Shown: positions 8,773 to 17,720, counted from the first letter of the stretch. The stretch: DNA of 64,000 nt from Candidatus Mailhella excrementigallinarum (GCA_944324075.1 CALUUZ010000001.1:1-64000), one strand, 5' to 3'. Numbers and translations are program-made. Notes: generated by a model not told the origin, from the letters alone.

Positions 8773-9699
8773 CTAGAATCTGTAGTGGGTGAGCCAGTGG
8801 GCGTACTTTTCGTTTTCGCCGTGCGCGGCCTCGAAGAATGCCTTCTGAATGGCCTTGGTCACCGGACCGGCATGCCCTTCCCCTATGATGCGGTCGTCCA
8901 GCTCTCGGATCGGGGTCACCTCGGCGGCGGTGCCGCAGAAGAACGCTTCGTCGGCGGTGTACATCTCGTCGCGGGTGAAGACCTGTTCCACCACCCTGTA
9001 GCCGAGATCTTCTGCCAGACACATGATCGCGTCACGGTTGATGCCCTCAAGAATGGAAACGCCGGGAGTGGTCTTGAGTACGTTGTTGCGGACGATGAAC
9101 ACGTTTTCGCCGGTGGCTTCGGACACGCAGCCGTTGACGTCGAGCATCAGAGCCTCGTCATAGCCGCTCTGCACGGCTTCCATCTTGGCCAGCACGGAGT
9201 TGACGTAGTTGCCGCCCGCCTTGGCCTTGCCCATCAGGGTATTGGGATGAATGCGGTTGAACGAGCTGGTCTTGACGCGCACGCCCATTTCCAGCGCTTC
9301 CGCGCCAAGATACGCTCCCCAGGGCCAGGTGGCGACGATGACATGAACGGGATTGCCGGGGAAGACGCCGAGAGGGCCTTCCCCCACCCATGCCAGGGGG
9401 CGGATATATCCGGCGGACATCTTGTTGGCCACCATGGTATCGATGACCGCCTTTTCCATTGTGGCGAGATCATAAGGGCAGGTCAGTCGCAGGATCTTTC
9501 CGGAATTGACAAAGCGCTTCATGTGTTCCTTCAGGCGGAACACGGCGGAAGTGCCGTCGGAACACGCATAGGCGCGGATGCCTTCAAAATAGCTCGTTCC
9601 GTAATGCAGGGCGTGCGTAAGCACATGGATTTTGGCTTCTTCCGACGGGATGAGCCTGCCGTCAAACCAGATGTAAGGGGTGAGTTCCAAGCCGGGCAT
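8773..9699 (-). CDS. ilvE: Branched-chain amino-acid aminotransferase
   Basis: PLP enzyme for the last step of Leu, Ile and Val synthesis. The 308-residue fold-type IV protein shows ALHYGTSYFEGIRAY near the N terminus, the PLP-lysine region GKAKAGGNYVNS, and EATGENVFIV with the late GTAAEVTPI motif. I use the ATG at 9699 (MPGLELTPYIWFDGRLI) because GGAG stands at proper spacing; the longer frame upstream has no such site. dnaX follows 24 bases downstream, so the two may be co-transcribed. Confidence 0.94.
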   Translation of the reverse strand: MPGLELTPYIWFDGRLIPSEEAKIHVLTHALHYGTSYFEGIRAYACSDGTSAVFRLKEHMKRFVNSGKILRLTCPYDLATMEKAVIDTMVANKMSAGYIRPLAWVGEGPLGVFPGNPVHVIVATWPWGAYLGAEALEMGVRVKTSSFNRIHPNTLMGKAKAGGNYVNSVLAKMEAVQSGYDEALMLDVNGCVSEATGENVFIVRNNVLKTTPGVSILEGINRDAIMCLAEDLGYRVVEQVFTRDEMYTADEAFFCGTAAEVTPIRELDDRIIGEGHAGPVTKAIQKAFFEAAHGENEKYAHWLTHYRF

Positions 9700-9944
9700 A
9701 GTATATCTCCTTGCGAAAACCCGAAAATATCGCGCCGCTCGCGAAAATGGGAAGAAAAACGATACGTCCGGCGACACCGCAGGTCAAGCCCGGAAAGTCT
9801 GTCGCCCTGTTGCAGAGCCGGGGTGATCCTCCTTAATTTTAAACCCGGCGGGGGATTTACGGAAATACATTTCTTCCGCATAATCTCCGCCGTGCCGCGG
9901 GTTCCATGCGGAAAGCCGCCGAATCCCCCTCAACCGGAGTCCCC

Positions 9945-11417
9945 ATGTCCACAATCGTGCCGCGCTCTTGTCCGCCGCGCCTTGCGTCAGCCGCCGCGCG
10001 AATTCTCTTTCTTGCCGTCATCCTGACGCTCATGACGCCGCTGTCCTTTTCCTCCGCGGCATCCGCGGCGAAACGCCGGAGTGACGCCGATATTCTTCCT
10101 CCGCTGACCTCTCCGCTGGATTTCACTCTCACCGCGCACGGCTCGGGCGAAGGCCCTACCGTCCTTATCGTGGGCGGCATTCAGGGCGATGAGCCGGGCG
10201 GTTTTTCCGCCGCTGCGCTGCTGGCCACCCATTACCGTTATGACGGGGGCACCGTGCTGGTGATTCCCAATCTCAATTTCCCCAGCATCATCAAGCGGTC
10301 GCGCGGACTCCACGGCGACATGAACCGCAAGTTCGCCGCCCTGCGGGAAAACGATCCCGAATACGCCACGGTGCGCCGTCTGCAGAGCATCATCACCCGG
10401 CCCGAAATTGATCTTGTGCTTAATCTCCATGACGGCAGCGGCTTCTACCGCCCTGCCTGGGAATCCCCCACGCACAACCCCGGGCGCTGGGGGCAGAGCG
10501 TCATCATCGATCAGGAAGAACTCCCCGGAGCCGCCTTCGGACGCCTGGGCGAAAACGCCCGCGCGGTAACGGAGGAAGTCAACGCCCGTCTGCTCGCCGC
10601 CGCGCATGCCCTGCATGTGCGCAACACCCGTACGGGCGACGGCGACACGGAAATGGCGAAAAGCCTGACATGGTTCGCCCTGAATCACGGCAAGGCCGCC
10701 TATGGCCTGGAAGTAAGCAAGGATTTCGGCGTAAAGGAGCGGGCGTACTATCAGCTCTGCATGGTGGAGGCATTTCTGCGCATCGCGGGCGTGAAATTCG
10801 AGCGGGACTTTCCCCTGACTGCCGAAGGCGTTCTCGGCGCCCTGGGCCGCGATGTCTACGCGGGCTTTATGGACAACCGGCTGGTTCTGCCGCTTTCCGG
10901 CGTCCGGCGCAATCTTGCGGGCAGCATTCCCCTGCCCGAGGGCGGAGAAAAAACTCTCAGCGCCAACATGCCCATCGTGGCGGTAAGCGGCGAGCGCGGC
11001 AGACTGACCATTCACTACGGAAACAATATGGTCACCAGCTTCCGGCCGGAATGGCGGGAAAGCGACAGATCCATCGACGCCGTCACCGTGCTGGTGGACG
11101 GGGAGGAACAGCGCGTGCGCTTCGGAGATGAAATCCGCCCCAGGGAAACTTTTCTGGTCAAAAGCATGCCGGGCTTCCGTGTCAACGCCATCGGCGCGAC
11201 GCTCGGCCCGGACGAAAGCGATATCACCATCCGCCGCCGGGACTTCCGGGAAAGCTATTCCCTGGATACGGCAGGCGACATCTACCGGGTGGAAATCTAC
11301 CGGGGAAACCGCTATGCCGGAACCTTCACCGTGCGTTTCGGCATCCCCGGCGTCAAGGTGACCACGCCTCTCACCCTGCCCGCGATAAAGGGCAGAGAAT
11401 CCAGCCTCGGCTGGTAA
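9945..11417 (+). CDS. M99-family (Csd4-like) zinc carboxypeptidase, exported
   Basis: Probably trims peptidoglycan peptides in the periplasm, as Csd4/Pgp1 do when shaping helical cells; the substrate here is inferred. The 490 residues begin with a signal peptide or anchor (hydrophobic ~18-36, AASAA after it). Zinc ligands can be placed at Gln80 and Glu83 in GGIQGDEPGG and His162 in LNLHDGSGF. Gln in place of the usual His is the Csd4 hallmark. The M14-like Glu is probably in YGLEVSKDFG. The C-terminal 180 residues are beta-rich, as in Csd4. I chose the ATG at 9945 for the nearby GGAG. recR starts 13 bases after the stop. Confidence 0.85.
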   Translation: MSTIVPRSCPPRLASAAARILFLAVILTLMTPLSFSSAASAAKRRSDADILPPLTSPLDFTLTAHGSGEGPTVLIVGGIQGDEPGGFSAAALLATHYRYDGGTVLVIPNLNFPSIIKRSRGLHGDMNRKFAALRENDPEYATVRRLQSIITRPEIDLVLNLHDGSGFYRPAWESPTHNPGRWGQSVIIDQEELPGAAFGRLGENARAVTEEVNARLLAAAHALHVRNTRTGDGDTEMAKSLTWFALNHGKAAYGLEVSKDFGVKERAYYQLCMVEAFLRIAGVKFERDFPLTAEGVLGALGRDVYAGFMDNRLVLPLSGVRRNLAGSIPLPEGGEKTLSANMPIVAVSGERGRLTIHYGNNMVTSFRPEWRESDRSIDAVTVLVDGEEQRVRFGDEIRPRETFLVKSMPGFRVNAIGATLGPDESDITIRRRDFRESYSLDTAGDIYRVEIYRGNRYAGTFTVRFGIPGVKVTTPLTLPAIKGRESSLGW

Positions 11418-11430
11418 GCAAAAGGTCTGT

Positions 11431-12039
11431 ATGCAACGCATTCCCGAACCGCTCAAGGAACTCGTCGAACAAATGGCGCGCCTGCCGGGCCTCGGCCCAA
11501 AATCGGCCATGCGCGCGGCCATGACCCTGCTGAAATGGCCGGAGGCAGAAACGCGCCGCCTGGGCAGGAACCTTTACGAACTGCGCGACAAGCTGCATCT
11601 TTGTTCCCGCTGCGGCAGCCTGTCCGACAGTGACCCCTGTTCCGTCTGCGCCGACCCCTCGCGCGGGCGCGACAGCCTCTGCCTCGTGGCGGAATGGGAC
11701 AGCCTGCTCGCCATGGAGGAAGGAAACTTCTACAAGGGACAGTATCTCATTCTCGGCGGCCTGCTCGCTCCGCTGGATCACAGTCCGGCGGAGGCGCTGG
11801 ACATGGACAGGCTGACAAGGCGTCTGGCGGAAGGTGAGGTCAGGGAGCTTATTCTTGCTCTGGGCGCCACGGCTGAAGCCGAAGCCACCGCCAGCTATGT
11901 GCGCGATGAGGTAACGCGGCGTTTCCCGGAAATCAGGGTCACCCGCCTGGCTCAGGGGATTCCGCTCGGCGCGGAAGTCAAGTTCATGGACCGGGAGACT
12001 CTTCGGCAGTCTCTGCGCTACCGGCAGGAACTCAACTGA
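11431..12039 (+). CDS. recR: Recombination protein RecR
   Basis: Acts with RecF/RecO to load RecA at single-strand gaps. The 202-residue protein has the helix-hairpin-helix LPGLGPKSAMRAAM (residues ~16-30), the four-cysteine zinc finger CSRCGSLSDSDPCSVC, and a Toprim domain with VVAEWDSLLAME and LILALGAT. Length is typical. It lies 13 bases behind the M99 peptidase gene, an unusual neighbour, rather than after dnaX-ebfC. Confidence 0.96.
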   Translation: MQRIPEPLKELVEQMARLPGLGPKSAMRAAMTLLKWPEAETRRLGRNLYELRDKLHLCSRCGSLSDSDPCSVCADPSRGRDSLCLVAEWDSLLAMEEGNFYKGQYLILGGLLAPLDHSPAEALDMDRLTRRLAEGEVRELILALGATAEAEATASYVRDEVTRRFPEIRVTRLAQGIPLGAEVKFMDRETLRQSLRYRQELN

Positions 12040-12053
12040 ACCGCCTTCTCCCG

Positions 12054-12225
12054 GAACATTTCGCCATCGAAATGCTCCGCGGCGTCGGGCAGGACGAAAC
12101 TCCGCCGCGACGCTCTCTGTCCGGCGCCGCCGCAGGCCGCCTGCGTCTGCTCCGGCGGAGACATAAAACCCGTGAGCCAGAACACCGGGTCCTGGCTGGC
12201 AGATATGTTCAATCGCAAAACGCTC
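12054..12225 (+). repeat. Dispersed repeat family A, copy 4
   Basis: Begins GGAACATTTCGCCATCGAAATG and ends TTCAATCGCAAAACGCTC. The core around GGCGGAGACATAAAACCC is more diverged than in other copies. The right end touches the ribosome-binding site of the zinc-ribbon gene at 12237. Confidence 0.7.
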
Positions 12226-12236
12226 GGGAGCCTTTC

Positions 12237-12443
12237 ATGCCTTTCTTCTTCGCCCCCCGGGAAGCCCGCACCACGCTTCCCTGCCCGGACTGCGGAGCCG
12301 CTCTGGATATCCGCCGCACCTGCCATGAAGCCTACATGCACTGTCCGGCATGCAAAAAATCCTTTGAGCTTTCCCCTTTCATTTCCCGCATGGACGACGC
12401 CATGGAAAACTTCCTTGAACATCTGTATGTTGATCGGGTATGA
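12237..12443 (+). CDS. Small zinc-ribbon protein of unknown function
   Basis: A 68-residue protein starting MPFFFAPREARTTLPCPDCG. Two CxxC knuckles, CPDCG (about residue 16) and CPACKK (about 36), form a likely zinc ribbon. The acidic helical tail ends in DDAMENFLEHLYVDRV. The CGGGAG before the ATG gives a good ribosome-binding site, and its first bases are the edge of a repeat A copy. No partner is evident; a role as a small metal- or RNA-binding protein is only a guess. Confidence 0.65.
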   Translation: MPFFFAPREARTTLPCPDCGAALDIRRTCHEAYMHCPACKKSFELSPFISRMDDAMENFLEHLYVDRV

Positions 12444-12468
12444 CGCGATTTCATCGCAGTATCGCGTC
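12442..12468 (+). terminator. Short hairpin after the zinc-ribbon gene
   Basis: GACGCGAT (12442-12449) pairs exactly with ATCGCGTC (12461-12468), starting at the stop codon. It is weak without a T-run, so it is a possible terminator only. Confidence 0.35.
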
Positions 12469-12577
12469 GGGGAACCGAACGATACGTTTCCTTCGCTCTC
12501 CCCATTCCCCGGATTGCGCATGACCACGGCCTGCCTGCGTCATCACGCGGGCGCCATGACCCGTCTCAGGAGGAAGA

Positions 12578-12922
12578 ATGTCCGCTCCCCTTCTTGACAT
12601 GAACTTCGGCCTGCGCTGTGTGGCCGGAAATGAAGCCCTGTTCCGCAGGCTGCTGGACAAATTCGCCGATCAGCATGCGGAAGACGCCGCAAAAATAGCG
12701 TCGGCACTTGACGCGGGAGACAGGGAACTTGCCCATCGCCTCGCCCATACCCTGAAAGGCGTGGGCGCAAGCCTCGGTCTCCTGCTGTTGCAGGAAAAAA
12801 GCACGGAAATGGACGCCGCGTTCAAGGCAGGACAACCCCCGGATGCAATCCGCGCCCTGCTTCCCGGTCTGGCCGATACGCTGCGCGCCTCCGTGGAGGC
12901 CGCGCGCGGACAGCAGATCTAG
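12578..12922 (+). CDS. Stand-alone HPt (histidine phosphotransfer) domain protein
   Basis: Passes phosphate between a hybrid kinase's receiver and a response regulator. The 114 residues are a single four-helix HPt domain. The phospho-accepting His is in AHRLAHTLKGVGASLG (about residue 57). AGGAGG stands just before the ATG. No kinase or regulator adjoins it. The hybrid kinase at 58166 ends in a receiver without its own HPt, so it is one candidate partner. The TAG stop is also the first bases of a repeat A copy. Confidence 0.88.
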   Translation: MSAPLLDMNFGLRCVAGNEALFRRLLDKFADQHAEDAAKIASALDAGDRELAHRLAHTLKGVGASLGLLLLQEKSTEMDAAFKAGQPPDAIRALLPGLADTLRASVEAARGQQI

Positions 12923-13100
12923 AACGTTTTGCTCTCGAAAGTATCTGCCGGCCAGCCCCTGTGTTCCGGCTCGCAGGCTTCACGCCTGAAGCCGGAGCTG
13001 TACGCCGCAAGTGAATTGCGGCGACACCGGAGAATGGGGGCGTCGCTCCGGCGTCCGGCTCCGCTCGACTCCGGGAGCATTTTCAAGCCGAAAATGCTCC
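12921..13100 (-). repeat. Dispersed repeat family A, copy 5
   Basis: On the + strand it reads TAGAACGTTTTGCTCTCGAA at the left and TTTCAAGCCGAAAATGCTCC at the right. The core includes GCAGGCTTCACGCCTGAAGC and CGCCGCAAGTGAATTGCGGC. It overlaps the HPt gene's TAG stop. Confidence 0.8.
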
Positions 13101-13124
13101 AAAGCCCGGCATATGAGATATTGC

Positions 13125-13856
13125 TCAGGATGGCGAACCGTTCCCGGCATCATTTTTTCCCGCGGAACCGGGACGCTGTTTCTCCCGAGCCTTTCCTTCT
13201 CCCACCCCGACGCGGGGGCAGAATCCGGCCATTTCGCAATGTCCGCAGTCCGGCTTCCGGGCATCGCATACGTCCCGCCCGAACCAGACCATGCGGTGAT
13301 TCACGTCGCCCCAGGCATGCCGGGGGAAAAGCTCCATGAGATCGCGCTCGATCCGTACCGGCTCCTGATGCCGCGTCAGCCCCAGGCGGTAGGATATGCG
13401 CTTGACATGCGTATCCACAGCCAGCCCCTCATTGATGCCGAAAGCCCCCCACAGCACCACGTTGGCTGTCTTGCGGGCCACGCCGGGCACAAGGATCAGC
13501 TCCGCCAGCGTCCGGGGAACTTCTCCGCCGTGCATCTCGACCACCCTGCGGGCCGCTCCCAGCAGGTTCCGCGCCTTGCTGTGATAGAACCCGGCGGAGT
13601 GGATGACTTCTTCCACCTCTTCCTGCGTGGCGGAGAGCAGATCTGCCGGACGGGGCCAGCGGCGGAAAAACTCCGGCGTGATGGTGTTCACCCGCGCGTC
13701 GGTGCATTGCGCGGCAAGTACCGTCGCCACCAGCAGTTCCCAGGCATTTTCATGGACAAGATGCGTCCCGGGCGCGGGATAACGCGCCTCGAGAAGCTCC
13801 CATACCCGCGCGGCGCGGGCCGCCAGTTCCCCCTTGCCGATTCTTTTTCCCGCCAT
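13125..13856 (-). CDS. nth: Endonuclease III
   Basis: DNA glycosylase/AP lyase that removes oxidised pyrimidines in base-excision repair. The 243 residues include the helix-hairpin-helix LVPGVARKTANVV with catalytic Lys129, Asp148 in VDTHVKR, and a [4Fe-4S] cluster with spacing C-x6-C-x2-C-x5-C (CDARKPDCGHCEMAGFC). I start at 13856 (MAGKRIGKGEL) because GGGAGG lies 8 bases upstream. The C-terminal ~25 residues after the cluster are basic and probably disordered. Confidence 0.95.
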   Translation of the reverse strand: MAGKRIGKGELAARAARVWELLEARYPAPGTHLVHENAWELLVATVLAAQCTDARVNTITPEFFRRWPRPADLLSATQEEVEEVIHSAGFYHSKARNLLGAARRVVEMHGGEVPRTLAELILVPGVARKTANVVLWGAFGINEGLAVDTHVKRISYRLGLTRHQEPVRIERDLMELFPRHAWGDVNHRMVWFGRDVCDARKPDCGHCEMAGFCPRVGVGEGKAREKQRPGSAGKNDAGNGSPS

Positions 13857-13936
13857 GCCGAACCTCCCGAAACATGCCATGATTGAAATATGTCCGCCGG
13901 CCGGGCAGATCTCCCGCGCGGCGATGCCTCCCGACC

Positions 13937-15151
13937 CTACGCGCCGCCTGAAGCGGGGATTTCTCCCAGCTCCTCATATATGGCCTTGTGCGCCGCGCAG
14001 AACATATCCGGAGAAAGACGTTCCACCACCTTTTTTCCTCCGGCGGCGAGTTCTCCGCGCCGCTCCCGGTTCCGCATGAGTTCCCGCATGGCTTCCGCCA
14101 GTTCCGCCGGAGTGGAGGGCGCAAAGCGCAGGAACGCGCTTCTGTCCGGATCGAGTTCCTCATGCCGGGGCAGGGACGACGCCATGACCGGCAGAGAACG
14201 GCTCCACGCCGCCAGCAGCACGTCGGCCTGCCCGCGCGCATCCTCCATCGGAGAAATCACCGCATCGCACAGGCCCATGACGGCATCTCCGTCCTGCGCA
14301 CCCAGCAGCGCAAGACGTTCCCCCACCCGCAGATCCTCGGCTTCCGACAGAAGCGGGGCAACGTCCGGCAATTCCCCCGCAACCCGTACTTCCCAGGGAG
14401 AGGACTCTTCCAGAACGCGCAGCCTGGCCATGGCGGAAAACAGGGCAGGCAGGCCGCTCCCCGGGCCGGGTTCCCCCATCACAAAAAACAGGAAATGGGA
14501 AGAACTTCCGTTCTTCTGTCCCTGCAGGGCCGGATGCCCGTGCGGCAGAGGAAAAGGAAGTTCCCCGGGGCGGGGGGAAACGGTTTTTCTGACCGGCAGC
14601 GCACAGGGAAGCACGCTCCGGATGAGCGGAGGCACTCCCATGCCCCTGCCCGCGCCGCGCGGGGCCAGCCAGACCGCGCCGGAGGAAGCGCGGGCCGTCA
14701 GTTCCTCCGCCAGCAGTCCGGACGGTGTTACAAACGCATCCACTTTCCTCAGTGCCTTCATATGGGAACGGGCAGAAACGGAAGGAGCATCCTCAAGCGT
14801 CTGCACAAGGCGGAATCCCCCGGAACGGCGCAGCCACGCGGCCTGTCCCAGTGCCTCGGTTCCGAAAAGATGGACAATGCGCGGCGCGCGGCGGGAAAGT
14901 ATGCGGCGGAGCGTCAGATACAGACCGAATCCGGAAATCCCTTCACGCACGGTTTCCACGGGAAGCCCGCGCTCACCGCATTCACGGGCAAGCGCTCCCC
15001 CGGCGAAACAGACAGTTGCGGCGGAAACGCCCGCGCGCACCAGTCCCTCCGCAAGCAGGAGCGTCCGCTCCCCCCGTGGGGGAAGCGGGGAAAGAACCGT
15101 CCCCGGCAAGGGAGCTGAATCCGGGCGCAAATCGATCAGCACAATGCACAT
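13937..15151 (-). CDS. Glycosyltransferase-like protein (GT4/GT-B type)
   Basis: A 404-residue protein resembling family 4 glycosyltransferases. It has an N-terminal Rossmann-like half (RGERTLLLAEGLVRAGVSAA) and a C-terminal half with WEVRVAGELPDVAPLLSEAE, DAVISPMEDARGQADVLLAAWSRSLPV and ALL..., the usual place of the EX7E-type nucleotide-sugar site. Donor and acceptor are unknown. The frame is open for 116 more codons upstream, but that stretch is repeat A sequence. ATG 15151 has TAAGGAA in front, so I start there. No other polysaccharide genes adjoin it. Confidence 0.72.
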   Translation of the reverse strand: MCIVLIDLRPDSAPLPGTVLSPLPPRGERTLLLAEGLVRAGVSAATVCFAGGALARECGERGLPVETVREGISGFGLYLTLRRILSRRAPRIVHLFGTEALGQAAWLRRSGGFRLVQTLEDAPSVSARSHMKALRKVDAFVTPSGLLAEELTARASSGAVWLAPRGAGRGMGVPPLIRSVLPCALPVRKTVSPRPGELPFPLPHGHPALQGQKNGSSSHFLFFVMGEPGPGSGLPALFSAMARLRVLEESSPWEVRVAGELPDVAPLLSEAEDLRVGERLALLGAQDGDAVMGLCDAVISPMEDARGQADVLLAAWSRSLPVMASSLPRHEELDPDRSAFLRFAPSTPAELAEAMRELMRNRERRGELAAGGKKVVERLSPDMFCAAHKAIYEELGEIPASGGA

Positions 15152-15235
15152 TTCCTTACCATAAACACCTTTGCCGGAGGGCACAAGATGCAGATGCCGC
15201 GTTTTCCGGCATGACTCCCCGCACACCGGGTCCTC

Positions 15236-15410
15236 GCGCGTTTTGTTATTGAAAATATCTGCCGGCCAGCCCCCATGTTCCTGCCCGCAGGTTTCACGCC
15301 TGAAGCCGGAGCCGCATGCAGCAGGCGAATTGCGGCGATGCCGGACAGGGGGCGCCTTGCGGACGGAAAGAGCAGAGATGAGCCTCGTCCTGCCCGGCTC
15401 CGCTTCCAGT
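15236..15410 (-). repeat. Dispersed repeat family A, copy 6
   Basis: On the + strand it starts GCGCGTTTTGTTATTGAAAA and includes CTGCCCGCAGGTTTCACGCC. It fades near 15410 without the usual AAAATGCTC end. It lies upstream of the glycosyltransferase gene and keeps that frame open by chance. Confidence 0.7.
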
Positions 15411-15444
15411 GGCGGCCGCTCCCAACGGCACAGAAAAAGCTCCG

Positions 15445-15476
15445 AACCGGCAAAACCGGCCCGGAGCTGCAACTCC
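15445..15476. terminator. Hairpin in the gap before the exported protein gene
   Basis: AGCTCCG pairs with CGGAGCT, with an inner CCGG/CCGG stem. It lies downstream of the minus-strand gene ending at 15672 and is a plausible terminator for it, though no T-run follows. The rest of 15411-15671 shows nothing recognisable. Confidence 0.4.
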
Positions 15477-15671
15477 GCACATACGGAAGGGGACTTCACG
15501 CGCGCAAGTTCACATTACCCTGTTTTTCATTTTCCGGAATCTTTTGCCGCACCCCTCCGCAGCGCATTTGCCGCCGCGCGGCAGGATCGCCCTGCGGACG
15601 GTTTCCATGTATCGCGCTTCCGGCGGCTAATCGCCGCGGCATCAGGCGGCACGGCGCGGGGGAAGGAATTC

Positions 15672-16160
15672 CTACAGATGGAAGACATCAATCAGCAGGG
15701 CGCTTTCCTCTCCGTTCCGCGGCGGGAACACCCGGGCGCGCACCTTGTCTCCCTTCTTCAGCCCGTCGATCCCCTTCTTCGACTCCGAGTGGAAAATATC
15801 CGCATAGACGTTTTCCACCAGCGTGCCGTCCCCCACGGAAATTCTGGCCAAAGAACCGTCCTTGCGCTTGAGTTCAAAGGTCCTGGCCTTGAGATCCACG
15901 CTTTCCACCACACCGCGCTCGGTGAGCAGCAGCGGGAATGTGACAATGATATCTGCGGCGGGGATGATGGTAACGGTGGCTTCATCCACGGTTTCAGGCA
16001 AGGCGGCGCGGGCGGCGTCGGCCTCGGGAGTGGAGGCGGGAACCTTGGCCGTCACCACTGTCTTGTGCGTCTCGGCGGCGAAACAGGGTGCGGCGGAAAA
16101 CATGCACGCGCAGACCAGGCACAAGGATGCGCCTGCTTGAACCAGCATTCCGGTCTTCAT
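15672..16160 (-). CDS. Exported protein of unknown function
   Basis: A 162-residue protein with a clear signal peptide: MKTGMLVQAGASLCLVCACM, then cleavage near AAPCFAAE. The mature part is short, polar and beta-rich (RISVGDGTLVENVYADIF, KKGDKVRARVFPP), resembling small periplasmic OB-fold-like domains, but no family is recognised. It follows the class IV aminotransferase gene by 18 bases on the same strand, so the two probably share a transcript. Confidence 0.7.
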   Translation of the reverse strand: MKTGMLVQAGASLCLVCACMFSAAPCFAAETHKTVVTAKVPASTPEADAARAALPETVDEATVTIIPAADIIVTFPLLLTERGVVESVDLKARTFELKRKDGSLARISVGDGTLVENVYADIFHSESKKGIDGLKKGDKVRARVFPPRNGEESALLIDVFHL

Positions 16161-16178
16161 GATAAACCTCTCTCGGAT

Positions 16179-17129
16179 TCAGGACTTGAGAAGCGGTGTG
16201 CCTCCGGCCAGCAGAGCCTCATGCAGAGCGGAGCGGAGCCTGCGCCCCGACGGACCGGGGCGCCCGTTTCCCACGGGTTTGCCTTCGTAGCGCGTGACGG
16301 CCACGCACTCCGGACCAGTCCCGAATATCAGGATTTCCGAAGCCGCGTACAGTATTTCTTCCGTTATATCGGTGATTATCACCTCCATCATGGTTCCGGC
16401 GATTTCCATGGCCAGCAGGGCAGTCGTGCCCGGCAGCGCATGCGTGAAACGCGGCATCAGAAGACGCCCCCGTCCGTCGATCACTCCCACGTTGGCAATG
16501 GCGGCCTCGGCGAGAAAGTCGTGCTCATCGAAGGAGAAACTCACATCCACGCCGCGCTCGCGCGCCTCACGGGTCATGAGAGCATTGGGAAGGTAGTTGG
16601 TGGATTTTATGCCGGCCAGCCACGGCTGCTTGGCGGGAATGGAACTGCGGCATGCGGTAAGCCCCTTCTCCCAGAAGGATTCAGGCAGCGGGCGGCTGCG
16701 CGTGACAATGACGAAAAGGCTGCTTTCCGGACATTCCGCCGGATCCACGCCCATGCCGCCGCACCCGCGCCCCAGCAGGATTTTGACCGCGCAATGCTCT
16801 TCTCCTCCGGCCGATGCCGTGCCGATTACAATATCGCGCAGTTCGTCCCAGCCGCAGGGAAGTTCCAGCCCGAGAACCCCGCAGGAACGCCGCAGCCGCT
16901 CGATGTGGGCGTCCAGTTCCAGAATGCGGCCCTGCGTGACGTGCAGGCTTTCAAAAACGCCGTCACCCCTGTGTACCATGTGATCATCCAGAGGAAGCAG
17001 CATAAGGCGGGGATCGCGGCACAGAGCCCTCAGCCGATGATCATAAAAGACAAGCACCTTGTCTTCCCCGGGCCGGGGCTGCCCGCGCAGACGCCCGATC
17101 CATTCTTCCGAGTTCAGTTCCGTCAGCAT
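16179..17129 (-). CDS. Aminotransferase class IV (PabC/D-amino-acid transaminase-like)
   Basis: PLP enzyme of fold type IV, 316 residues. Family marks are HMVHRGDGVFESLHVTQGRI (about residues 50-70), the PLP lysine in LAGIKSTNYLPN, and the late block EAAIANVGVIDGRGRLLMPR. Candidate roles are aminodeoxychorismate lyase (folate), D-amino-acid transaminase or a branched-chain enzyme. A dedicated ilvE lies at 8773-9699, so the first two fit better, but this is inference. The frame also allows a TTG start two codons earlier (17135); I prefer the ATG. Confidence 0.82.
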   Translation of the reverse strand: MLTELNSEEWIGRLRGQPRPGEDKVLVFYDHRLRALCRDPRLMLLPLDDHMVHRGDGVFESLHVTQGRILELDAHIERLRRSCGVLGLELPCGWDELRDIVIGTASAGGEEHCAVKILLGRGCGGMGVDPAECPESSLFVIVTRSRPLPESFWEKGLTACRSSIPAKQPWLAGIKSTNYLPNALMTREARERGVDVSFSFDEHDFLAEAAIANVGVIDGRGRLLMPRFTHALPGTTALLAMEIAGTMMEVIITDITEEILYAASEILIFGTGPECVAVTRYEGKPVGNGRPGPSGRRLRSALHEALLAGGTPLLKS

Positions 17130-17320
17130 CTTCAAGCCCTTTTCCTCCGCTGCCCGGGCAGCACATTGAATTGAATGGCGCGGCCGGGAACACCCTCATG
17201 GCCGCAAAGCATCCCGACCATCCCCTTCGGATCAGCGGATGCTCCGGAAGGGGAACATCTTTACCGCGAAGCAGACGCTGCCCAGCGTAGCGCCGCTTCC
17301 GCCATGCGGCAAGTGCATAC

Positions 17321-17372
17321 ATCGTTGCAGAGTTGTGTCAAAATATCCTTGACCGCCGGAGGCGCGCAGCGA
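17321..17372 (+). repeat. Family C fragment
   Basis: GTTGCAGAGTTGTGTCAAAA followed by CCTTGACCGCCGGAGGCGCG matches the left end of the full element at 17721. The remainder of the element is missing. Confidence 0.55.
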
Positions 17373-17494
17373 ACCGTGGAGACCGGCCGAATGGCGGCCC
17401 CGCAGGAGCCGTGCCCGTTGCCGGGCGGAGCGAGGCTTACGGGCATCGAGAGCAGAGATGGCGAGTCCCGCCGCATGGCAATGCGGCATCCCGG

Positions 17495-17671
17495 GACGTT
17501 TTGCGTTTGAAAATATCTGCCGGCCATATCCTCATGTTCCGGCCCGCAGCTTTCACGCCTGAAGCCGGAGCTTAACGCCGCAGATGAATTGCGGCGACAC
17601 CGGAAAAGGGGCGTCGCGGCATAATCCCGCTTTGCGTGACTCGGCAGAGCTTTTCATGAGTGAAATGCTCC
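17495..17671 (-). repeat. Dispersed repeat family A, copy 7
   Basis: On the + strand it starts GACGTTTTGCGTTTGAAAAT and ends TTTTCATGAGTGAAATGCTC. The core includes CAGCTTTCACGCCTGAAGCC and GCCGCAGATGAATTGCGGCG. Confidence 0.75.
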
Positions 17672-17686
17672 GGGGGCGAGGATACT

Positions 17687-17719
17687 TCCAACACGGTTCC
17701 ACAACAGAGCGCCATCATT
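17687..17719 (+). repeat. Solitary right end of a family C element
   Basis: TCCAACACGGTTCCACAACA then GAGCGCCATCATT repeats, nearly base for base, the right end of the complete element at 18107-18138. It directly precedes that element's left end, as if two copies had recombined or nested. Confidence 0.6.
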
Positions 17720-17720
17720 C

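Noticed and set aside
7717-10026. 769-codon plus-strand frame opposite dnaX and ilvE
   Set aside because: Antisense shadow of two well-supported genes; no family-like motifs of its own.
15152-15499. 116-codon N-terminal extension of the glycosyltransferase
   Set aside because: The extension is translated repeat A sequence and has no ribosome-binding site. The start at 15151 has TAAGGAA.
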